DNA from: an uncultured Beijerinckiaceae bacterium
Lineage (GTDB): Bacteria; Pseudomonadota; Alphaproteobacteria; Rhizobiales; Beijerinckiaceae
Direction: 5' to 3'
Assembly (NCBI GenBank): GCA_937873345.1
Contig: CALMRL010000035.1
Coordinates: 1 to 5,733 of the forward strand
Length of the DNA: 5,733 nt
Part shown: one piece after another, positions 1 to 5,733 of the stretch
Numbering within the stretch: position 1 is the first letter of the stretch
How the letters are laid out: every line of letters begins with the position of its first letter
Made by a program: the position numbers and the translations under genes
Notes under the pieces: generated by a model
What the model was told of the DNA's origin: nothing
Seen by the model: only the letters and a program-made list of their open reading frames with translations
Database searches by the model: none

Positions 1-2
1 GG

Positions 3-410
3 TCGGCGCCGGCGACCAGCCTGGTGGTGCGCCTCGACCCCGACGAGATCCGACAGCGCCTGTCGGCCTACCGCGCCGAGCACCACCTCGCGCCAGTCCT
101 CATCGATCCCGGCCTCACCGTGCTTGCCCAGGCGCAGGCCAATGCGATGGCCGGCGCCGACCATCTCAGCCACGAGCTTGCGGGCTCGCTCGACCACCGG
201 CTGAACGCCGCCCACCACGCCAAGGGCTACGCCGTCGAGAACGTCTCGGCCGGCTACGGCACCGCCGATGCCGCGCTCGCCGGCTGGCAGCGCTCGCCCG
301 GCCACAACGCCAACCTTCTCGACGGCCACATGCGGCGGATGGGCATCGCGGTGGCCAGCGCCCCGGGCACGCGCTTCCGCACCTACTGGGCGCTGATGAT
401 GACGGACTGA
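3..410 (+). CDS. CAP/SCP-domain (PR-1-like) protein, 5' end outside window
   Basis: The reading frame is open to the left edge, so this is the C-terminal part of a longer gene. A GTG at 24 could serve as a start, but it has no Shine-Dalgarno and the upstream codons (S-A-P-A-T-S-L) read on naturally, as after a secretion signal. The visible part is almost a whole bacterial CAP domain. Numbered from the GTG at 24, it has an amphipathic first helix (IRQRLSAYRAEHHL), a His-containing stretch DHLSHEL (His47/His50), an ENVSAGY segment (Glu72), W-x-x-SPGHNANLL (His94) and a closing MGIAVA...YWALMM strand pair. His, Glu and His match conserved cavity residues of the family. Bacterial CAP proteins are usually secreted or lipid-anchored, and most have no proven activity. 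A signal peptide is likely but lies outside the window. The family call is firm; the function is unknown. Confidence 0.85.
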   Translation, partial: SAPATSLVVRLDPDEIRQRLSAYRAEHHLAPVLIDPGLTVLAQAQANAMAGADHLSHELAGSLDHRLNAAHHAKGYAVENVSAGYGTADAALAGWQRSPGHNANLLDGHMRRMGIAVASAPGTRFRTYWALMMTD

Positions 411-512
411 GCCGCCTTCCCCTACTCAACGGCCTGCTGTGCCTTTCGCGTCAATGCTGTAGCAAATCGGCAAGGACGTCGAACGGAGACGCGCCACGGT
501 CGCATCGAAACA

Positions 513-541
513 TTGACAGCGACTTCACGGTCCAATTGAGT
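513..541 (+). promoter_or_regulatory. Possible sigma-70-type promoter for the kinase gene
   Basis: A perfect TTGACA (513-518) could be a -35 element. Seventeen bases later the hexamer TTGAGT (536-541) matches TATAAT at only three positions, so the -10 is poor. If it is used, transcription would start near 548. That would leave the in-frame TTG at 536 outside the mRNA and favour the start at 629. No GGAAC...GTT-type general-stress (EcfG) promoter was seen. Confidence 0.25.
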
Positions 542-550
542 CGGCCGCGA

Positions 551-615
551 CGGACCTGCCGTTCACCAGGGGTTCTCATCGGCCGGGGGGCCGACGCCCT
601 GGAACGGAAGGTCCG
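551..615 (+). other. Long imperfect stem-loop in the kinase leader
   Basis: The arms pair as 551-557 with 609-615, then 559-563 with 603-607 across one G/A mismatch (558/608). After a two-base bulge (564-565), 566-571 pair with 597-602. After an internal loop, TCGGCC (579-584) pairs with GGCCGA (589-594) around a GGGG loop. That gives 24 base pairs in 65 nt, ending 13 nt before the TTG at 629. The purine-rich GGAAGG (606-611) lies in the 3' arm. It could control translation of the kinase, act as a processing site, or be a member of a dispersed palindromic repeat family. Confidence 0.5.
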
Positions 616-628
616 GGGGGCATCCGGA

Positions 629-2386
629 TTGGACAGGGCGAAAACGATCCTCGTGGTCGGCACGTCGCAGCGACGCCGCGACGCCACCGTCGCCGTGCTG
701 GCGCAGGCCGGCCACGACGTGCACGGCCATGACCTGCGGGGACACGACCTGCGGGGCTCGGCCGGCGACGCGCTCGCCCGCGTCGAGGCGGAACGCCCGC
801 CCCTGGTGGTGCTCGATGGCGAGCCCGGCGATGCCGAGGCGGCGGCGCTGATCGCCGCGATCAAGGCGCGCCTTCCCGACACCTTCATCCTGCTCATCGC
901 CGCCGCGGCCAGCGAGGACGGCGCCGCGGAGGTCGACGCCCTCCTGCTCGACCCGATCGACCCGCAGGAACTCACCATCCTGGTGCGCTCGCTGCTGCGG
1001 ATGCAGCAGGTCGAGACGGAGCTGCGCCTGTCGGAGGAGCGCCTGCAGCTCGCCCGCGAGTCGGCGGGCCTGGCGATGCTCGACTGGCTGGTGCCGACCG
1101 GCGGCCTCGTCCATTCGCCGAACTTCCTCGAGCTGTTCGACATCCCTGCCCCGCCGGCGGGGCAGCCGCTGACGGCGCCCGACGTGCTGGAGCGGCTGCA
1201 CCCCGACGACCTGGCGGCGCTGGTCGGCGATTTCAGCAACGGCGCCCGTGCCTCGGAAAGCTTCGAGAAGGAGTTCCGCATCCTGCGCCGCAACGGCTCG
1301 GTGCGCTGGATCGCGGCGCGCGGCCGCTTCTTTCCCGGCCCAGCCGGCGAGCCCGAGCGGATGCTGGCGCTGGCCTTCGACGTCACCCAGCGCAAGACCG
1401 CCGAGCACGCGAACGCGACGCTCGCGGCGGTGGTGAACTCCTCGACCGACGCCATCCTCAGCGTCGACGGGGGCGGCAACATCACCTCGTGGAACGCCGG
1501 AGCCGAGGCGCTGTTCGGCTTGTCCGCGACGCAGAGCGTCGGCCAGCCGCTCGCGGCGGTGTTCTCCGACACGCCGGACGACGAGCGCGAAACCTACCGC
1601 CGGCGCATCGCCCAGGGCGAGGCGCACGAGTTCGAGACGCGGCAGGAGCGCCCGGATGGCCGCTCCGTCGACGTCTGGGTCACCTCCGCCCCGATCCGCG
1701 ATCGCGCGGGACGGATCATGGGCGCCTCGCTGTTCGTGCGCGACATGTCGGCCCACCGGCAGCGCGAGGACCACGTCCGCTTCCTGATGCGCGAGCTGAC
1801 CCACCGCTCGAAGAACCTGCTCGCCGTGATCCAGGCGATGGCGCGCCAGTCGCTGGCCAAGGACATCGCCCCCGACGAGTTCGTGCGCCGCTTCTCCTCG
1901 CGCCTCGCCGGCCTCGCCGGCTCGCACGACCTGCTGTCCTCGGTGCAGTACAAGGGCGTGTCGCTGCGCGACCTGATCGCCTCGCAGCTCAGCCACTACG
2001 AGGAGCTGTTCGGCGACCGCATCCTCCTGCGCGGCGAGGACCTGACGGTGCGCCCCGAGGCGGCGCAGAACATCGGCGTGGCGCTGCACGAGCTGTCGAC
2101 CAATGCCGCGAAGTACGGCGCCCTGTCGAACGACACGGGGCAGGTGACGATCTCCTGGGTGCTGAGCGAGGGCGAGCCGGCCCAGTTCGACCTCGACTGG
2201 CAGGAGAGCGGCGGCCCGCCGGTGATCGAGCCGACGCGGCGCGGCTTCGGCTCGATCGTGATGAACCGCATCGCGGGACAGGCGATGAACGGGCGATCGA
2301 GCATCCGCTTCGATCCCGCCGGGGTGCACTGGACCTTGAGCGTGCCGGCGAACGCCGCCGTGTCGACGCTGCCGCCGGCGGAGTAA
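629..2386 (+). CDS. HWE-family sensor histidine kinase (pseudo-receiver, PAS, PAS, HWE)
   Basis: A cytoplasmic sensor kinase that should autophosphorylate on His and pass the phosphate to an Asp of an unseen response regulator. From TTG 629 it has 585 residues. Residues 4-120 have a receiver-like fold: Asp63 fits the phospho-acceptor (VVLD-GEPGD), but the acidic pair after strand 1 is Gly11-Thr12, the Thr/Ser after strand 4 is Ala, and the usual Lys is Asp108. PAS 1 lies near 135-254 and ends in FDVTQRK; PAS 2 lies near 261-377 and ends in VRDMSAHR. The kinase core starts at about 387 with phospho-acceptor His392 in LTHRSKNLLAVIQ, then HELSTNAAKYGAL (His487, Asn492), WQE (524-526) and GFGS (539-542), which are HWE hallmarks. 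There are no membrane segments and no LOV cysteine motif, so the PAS ligand is unknown. TTG 536 would add 31 residues; coding bias and an upstream hairpin argue against it. The downstream transglutaminase may share the mRNA. Confidence 0.9.
   Translation: MDRAKTILVVGTSQRRRDATVAVLAQAGHDVHGHDLRGHDLRGSAGDALARVEAERPPLVVLDGEPGDAEAAALIAAIKARLPDTFILLIAAAASEDGAAEVDALLLDPIDPQELTILVRSLLRMQQVETELRLSEERLQLARESAGLAMLDWLVPTGGLVHSPNFLELFDIPAPPAGQPLTAPDVLERLHPDDLAALVGDFSNGARASESFEKEFRILRRNGSVRWIAARGRFFPGPAGEPERMLALAFDVTQRKTAEHANATLAAVVNSSTDAILSVDGGGNITSWNAGAEALFGLSATQSVGQPLAAVFSDTPDDERETYRRRIAQGEAHEFETRQERPDGRSVDVWVTSAPIRDRAGRIMGASLFVRDMSAHRQREDHVRFLMRELTHRSKNLLAVIQAMARQSLAKDIAPDEFVRRFSSRLAGLAGSHDLLSSVQYKGVSLRDLIASQLSHYEELFGDRILLRGEDLTVRPEAAQNIGVALHELSTNAAKYGALSNDTGQVTISWVLSEGEPAQFDLDWQESGGPPVIEPTRRGFGSIVMNRIAGQAMNGRSSIRFDPAGVHWTLSVPANAAVSTLPPAE
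725..754 (+). repeat. 15-bp in-frame tandem duplication (GHDLR x2)
   Basis: Units 725-739 and 740-754 agree at 13 of 15 bases and both encode Gly-His-Asp-Leu-Arg. A related GHDV lies just before, giving GHDVHGHDLRGHDLRG. It sits in the kinase's pseudo-receiver, between strand 2 and the next helix, and preserves the frame. Confidence 0.7.
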
Positions 2387-2400
2387 CCGGCTGCTCCGAC

Positions 2401-2428
2401 GCGGACGCCCTGCGCCCTGGCGTACCGC
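2401..2428 (+). other. Hairpin between kinase and transglutaminase genes
   Basis: GCGG (2401-2404) pairs with CCGC (2425-2428), and ACGCC (2405-2409) with GGCGT (2419-2423). A2424 is bulged and the loop is nine bases. It begins 15 nt after the kinase stop codon. Only TT follows it, so it is not a normal intrinsic terminator. It could be a processing or stability element in a shared mRNA, or chance in GC-rich DNA. Confidence 0.35.
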
Positions 2429-2447
2429 TTGCCTCGGCGGGACGATC

Positions 2448-2455
2448 AAGGAGGA
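2448..2455 (+). promoter_or_regulatory. Strong Shine-Dalgarno deciding the transglutaminase start
   Basis: AAGGAGGA is followed six bases later by ATG 2462. It lies inside the longer open frame that begins at TTG 2429, which makes the upstream start very unlikely. Confidence 0.85.
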
Positions 2456-2461
2456 ACGCGG

Positions 2462-3307
2462 ATGCAGTTCGAGCTCGGCTGCCAACTCGGCTACGACGTC
2501 AAGGCGGACGGCACGCCCTTCCTGTTCAACATCGAGGCGCAGAACGCCGAAACGCAGCGGGTGCTGTCCGAGCAGCTGATCCTCGACCCGCCGCTGCCCT
2601 CCACCACCTGGACGATGCCGGAGAGCGGCAACCGCTATTTCCGCACCGTCGCGCCGAAGGGCAAGCTGACGCTGCGCTACACCGCCACCGTCGACCTCAC
2701 CTCCGAGCTGACCGCGCTGGAGCAGATCCTCGGCATGCCGCCGGCAGAGCTGCCGCTGCAGGTGTTCACCCACCTGTGGCCGAGCCGGTACTGCCAGTCC
2801 GACAAGCTGGAGCGCTTCGCCCGCTCGACCTTCGGCGGGCTGGAGCCGGGCTATGCGACGGTGAACGGCATCTGCAACTGGATCCACGACTACGTCGCCT
2901 ACGAGGGCGGCGTGTCGGACGCGCTCACCTCCGCCTTCGACACGGTGACGCAGCGCGCCGGCGTGTGCCGCGACTTCGCGCATCTCGCGATCGCGCTGTG
3001 CCGGACGCTGGGCATCCCCGCCCGCTACGTCTCGGCCTACGCCTCGCAGCTCGACCCGCCGGACTTCCACGCCGTGTTCGAGGCGTTCCTGCGCGGGTCG
3101 AACGGCGGCTCGTGGTTCATCTTCGACGCGACGCGGATGTCGGACCCGGCGGGGCTGGTGCGCATCGGCATCGGCCGCGACGCGGCCGAGGTGGCCTTCT
3201 GCTCGCCCTTCGGCAACACCGGCTTCGACAAGCCGGAGGTGTGGATCCGGCAAGTCGGCGGCAACAACCTCGCCACGGTACAGGGGGTGCGGACGTCGGT
3301 GGCGTGA
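2462..3307 (+). CDS. Transglutaminase-like cysteine protein
   Basis: This 281-residue protein belongs to the bacterial transglutaminase-like (papain-fold) superfamily. Residues 1-105 form a beta-rich N-terminal region of the type that precedes the core in many bacterial members. The core lies at about 115-235. The catalytic triad is visible: Cys169 in QRAGVCRDFAHLAIALCR, His203 in PDFHAVFEAFL and Asp222 in WFIFDATR. The following LGIPARYVSAY is also typical. There is no signal peptide or membrane segment, so it is probably cytoplasmic. Family members act as proteases, peptidases or amidases more often than as true crosslinkers; the substrate here cannot be told. ATG 2462 is fixed by its Shine-Dalgarno. 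It starts 75 nt after the kinase, so the two may be co-transcribed, but no functional link is known from the sequence. Confidence 0.9.
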   Translation: MQFELGCQLGYDVKADGTPFLFNIEAQNAETQRVLSEQLILDPPLPSTTWTMPESGNRYFRTVAPKGKLTLRYTATVDLTSELTALEQILGMPPAELPLQVFTHLWPSRYCQSDKLERFARSTFGGLEPGYATVNGICNWIHDYVAYEGGVSDALTSAFDTVTQRAGVCRDFAHLAIALCRTLGIPARYVSAYASQLDPPDFHAVFEAFLRGSNGGSWFIFDATRMSDPAGLVRIGIGRDAAEVAFCSPFGNTGFDKPEVWIRQVGGNNLATVQGVRTSVA

Positions 3308-3316
3308 AGGGACCGC

Positions 3317-3346
3317 AAAAAAAAGGCCCTCCCCGGAGGGAGGGCC
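3317..3346 (-). terminator. Intrinsic terminator for minus-strand transcription
   Basis: A perfect 9-bp stem (3325-3333 with 3338-3346) has a CGGA loop (3334-3337). Eight A residues (3317-3324) lie on the left, so the minus-strand RNA reads hairpin then U8. On the plus strand the hairpin is followed by GTCTCG, with no U-tract. It therefore best terminates the transcript coming from parB and the MFS gene, about 200 nt past the MFS stop. It is only 17 nt after the transglutaminase stop, so it may also slow plus-strand transcription. Confidence 0.85.
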
Positions 3347-3446
3347 GTCTCGACGTCCACTTCGGCGTTGCCGCCTATCTCGCATCGCGCGTGGACCGGC
3401 CGGAACCGGCGGGGAAGCGCTCGTTTCAGTCGATCGTCACCTCGGC

Positions 3447-3495
3447 GCTTGGAGTACGTATCTCACATGCTCCAAGCAAGATGGCGTGGAGCATG
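3447..3495. repeat. Three-arm inverted repeat with mutually exclusive hairpins
   Basis: GCTTGGAG (3447-3454) is the exact complement of CTCCAAGC (3470-3477), and a G-T and an A-T pair can extend the stem. CATGCTCCA (3466-3474) is also the exact complement of TGGAGCATG (3487-3495), with a 12-nt loop. Both stems use the central CTCCA (3470-3474), so only one can form at a time. Confidence 0.75.
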
Positions 3496-3543
3496 GCCCG
3501 GGCGCAGCGCAGGGAAGGATGACTTGCGATCTGCGCACCGCCC

Positions 3544-4800
3544 CTACGGCAGCGCCGGCGCGGTGCTGCCGCGTCCCGGCAGCACCCGCGGCTGCCGGGC
3601 GATCACCCCCGCCATCAGGATCGAGGCGAGCACCACGAAGCCCTCCATCGCCTTCGCCAGCCCGACGTCGCCGCCGGTCCAGGGGATGACGAAGGTGGCG
3701 ATGCCCTGGGTGAACGCCGCCACGGCATAGGCGATGCCCATGCCGAAGGAGCGCACGGCGTCGGCGAAGCGCTGCGACAGGAAGTGCGGCACCAGCGCGA
3801 ACACCCCGCTCGACGAAGCGCCGAGGGTGAGGGCGGTGGGGACCACCAGCGCGAGCCGCCCGGCGCTGGCGAACGGCACGATGCCGGCGACCGTGATCGC
3901 GATGCAGACCAGGATCACCGCCCGCTCGCCGAGCCGCGTCGTCGCCCAGCCGCACAGCAGCTTGCCGGCGATCGAGCCGACCGAATAGGCGGCGACCGCC
4001 GCGAACAGGCCGTCGGGGCCGAAGCCGTGGGTGGTCTTCAGCAGCGTGGGATAGAAGTTGTATACCGCCGCGGTCTGGAACTGCAGCGCCGCCATGAACA
4101 GGCAGGCCTGCCAGGCGGCAGGGTCCATGCGGAACGGCGGCGACGCCGCCGCCTGCCGCTCGCCCCCCGCCTTCTTCTCCTCCTGGGTGCGCAGCCACAC
4201 CGGGCTCTCGTGGATGCCGACGCGGATGAAGATGGCGAGCAGCGCCGGCACCAGGCCGACGAAGAACAGCGAGCGCCAGCCGAAGGCCGGCAGCAGCACC
4301 GCCTGCGCCCCCGCCGCGGCGAAGAAGCCGAACTCGTAGCCGGCCATCATCAGCGAGGAGGCGACGGAACTGGCCTTCTCCGGCACGGTCTCCATCAGCA
4401 GCGAGGCGGAGGCCGTCCACTCGCCGCCGAAGCCCATGCCGAAGAACAGCTGGATGACGAGCAGCGCGCCGTAGCTCCAGGCCAAGCCGCTCATCCCGGA
4501 AAAGGCGGCGAACCAGATCACGCCGAGCATGAAGGTCAGCTTGCGGCCGTAGCGGTCGGCGAGCCAGCCCCAGCCGACGTTGCCGAGGATGCGCCCCAGG
4601 CTCTGCGCGGTGATGACCAGCCCCATCGCGGTCAGCGAGACGCGGAAGTCCTTGCCGATCTCGGGCAGCACCAGCAGCAGCGCCACCTGGTCGAAGGCGT
4701 CGAGGAACCAGCCGAGGAAGCAGGCGAGCACCAGCCGCCAGTGCGGCCGCAGCAGGGCGAAGGGGCCCGGCTCGGGCGCGGAGGTCAAGGGCTGGTCCAT
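3544..4800 (-). CDS. MFS transporter, carboxylate/sialate symporter-like
   Basis: A 418-residue inner-membrane carrier of the major facilitator superfamily with about 12 hydrophobic segments in two halves. A charged central loop lies at about 198-228 (RTQEEKKAGGERQ). The MFS loop 2-3 signature appears as GWLADRYGRK (78-87), with a weaker copy at 284-292. FLGWFLDAFD (28-37, acidic Asp34 and Asp37 in helix 1), GMGFGGEW (121-128), METVP (136-140) and HESPVWLR (197-204) resemble the sialate/lactate:H+ symporter group (SHS) and related aromatic-acid symporters. A proton-coupled carrier for an organic acid is likely; the exact substrate cannot be told. It starts 30 nt after the parB stop, with a modest GGTGA as possible ribosome binding site, and probably shares the parB transcript. 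The first terminator lies about 200 nt beyond its stop codon. Confidence 0.88.
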   Translation of the reverse strand: MDQPLTSAPEPGPFALLRPHWRLVLACFLGWFLDAFDQVALLLVLPEIGKDFRVSLTAMGLVITAQSLGRILGNVGWGWLADRYGRKLTFMLGVIWFAAFSGMSGLAWSYGALLVIQLFFGMGFGGEWTASASLLMETVPEKASSVASSLMMAGYEFGFFAAAGAQAVLLPAFGWRSLFFVGLVPALLAIFIRVGIHESPVWLRTQEEKKAGGERQAAASPPFRMDPAAWQACLFMAALQFQTAAVYNFYPTLLKTTHGFGPDGLFAAVAAYSVGSIAGKLLCGWATTRLGERAVILVCIAITVAGIVPFASAGRLALVVPTALTLGASSSGVFALVPHFLSQRFADAVRSFGMGIAYAVAAFTQGIATFVIPWTGGDVGLAKAMEGFVVLASILMAGVIARQPRVLPGRGSTAPALP

Positions 4801-4830
4801 GCGGTCACCGTGCGGCGGCTCGCGGCCGCG

Positions 4831-5727
<897 letters not shown>

Positions 5728-5733
5728 CGAATC

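Larger units (their letters stand above)
411..628 (+). other. Intergenic leader upstream of the kinase
   Basis: This 218-nt stretch separates the CAP gene from the preferred kinase start. I see no terminator with a U-tract after the CAP stop codon. It contains a TTGACA hexamer (513-518), a long imperfect stem-loop (551-615), a G6 run (615-620) and a palindrome ATCCGGAT (622-629). The kinase frame stays open back to a TTG at 536. However, the codons from 536 to 628 are Arg-rich and about 9 of 31 end in A or T, whereas codons after 629 end almost only in G or C. That argues the stretch is untranslated. Confidence 0.5.
3308..3543. other. Structured intergenic region between convergent genes
   Basis: These 236 nt hold no convincing gene. 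They contain the minus-strand terminator, a GTCCAC/GTGGAC pair (3355-3360, 3391-3396) enclosing a small GGCG/CGCC hairpin (3364-3375), a GCCGGAACCGGC palindrome (3399-3410) and the three-arm inverted repeat (3447-3495). On the minus strand a 22-codon frame (3494 down to 3426, starting MLHAILLG and ending EVTID) exists. It has no Shine-Dalgarno and mixed third positions, so I do not call it a gene. The region is best read as the 3' untranslated end of the parB-MFS transcript, possibly a small-RNA source. Confidence 0.4.

Noticed and set aside
24..26. GTG as the true start of the CAP-domain gene
   Set aside because: There is no Shine-Dalgarno before it, and the frame is open to the window edge, so a longer gene with a secretion signal is more likely.
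1033..1762. A LOV (blue-light) sensor in the HWE kinase
   Set aside because: Neither PAS domain has the NCRFLQ-type cysteine motif needed for flavin adduct formation.
563..3385. A 940-codon open frame on the minus strand opposite the kinase and transglutaminase genes
   Set aside because: It is antisense to two well-supported genes, its translation is a low-complexity Arg/Gly/Ala/Val/His mix with no domain, and long antisense frames are expected at this GC content.
3426..3494. A 22-codon minus-strand frame (MLHAILLG...EVTID)
   Set aside because: There is no Shine-Dalgarno, third positions in its middle are often A or T, and its start codon and middle fall in the arms of the inverted repeat. 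Left as a remote possibility only.
1489..3522. A 677-codon plus-strand frame overlapping the kinase and transglutaminase genes
   Set aside because: It is an Arg/Ala-rich out-of-frame shadow with no recognisable motif and it crosses the real stop, start and Shine-Dalgarno.

Overview
The window is GC-rich (roughly 70%) bacterial chromosome, with strong G/C preference at third codon positions. The gene content points to an alphaproteobacterium, probably of the Hyphomicrobiales/Rhizobiales type. The two clues are a chromosomal ParB with an LGRGLAALIG N-terminus and a histidine kinase of the HWE family, which is mainly alphaproteobacterial. Genus cannot be called from this sequence.

Layout. Positions 3-410 (+) hold the 3' part of a CAP/SCP-domain (PR-1-like) gene that enters from the left edge. 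Positions 411-628 are a non-coding leader with a TTGACA hexamer and a long imperfect stem-loop. Positions 629-2386 (+) encode a soluble HWE histidine kinase with the order degenerate receiver, PAS, PAS, HWE kinase. I prefer a TTG start at 629 to an in-frame TTG at 536. After a 75-nt gap with a small hairpin, 2462-3307 (+) encode a cysteine transglutaminase-like protein with a very good Shine-Dalgarno. Positions 3308-3543 are a structured intergenic region: an intrinsic terminator whose U-tract lies on the minus strand, and an unusual three-arm inverted repeat. On the minus strand, 4831-5727 encode ParB, and 30 nt downstream 3544-4800 encode a 12-helix MFS transporter that resembles the carboxylate/sialate symporters.

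How the parts relate. The plus-strand kinase and transglutaminase may be co-transcribed and converge on the minus-strand parB-MFS unit. ParB is the CTP-dependent clamp of chromosome segregation and normally sits with parA close to the replication origin; parA would lie just beyond the right edge. The MFS gene is an unusual tail for a par operon. The kinase has no response regulator in the window, so its output is unknown.

I see no convincing new multi-gene system. The parts that most deserve a second look are non-coding: the kinase leader stem-loop (551-615) and the mutually exclusive hairpins downstream of the MFS gene (3447-3495).
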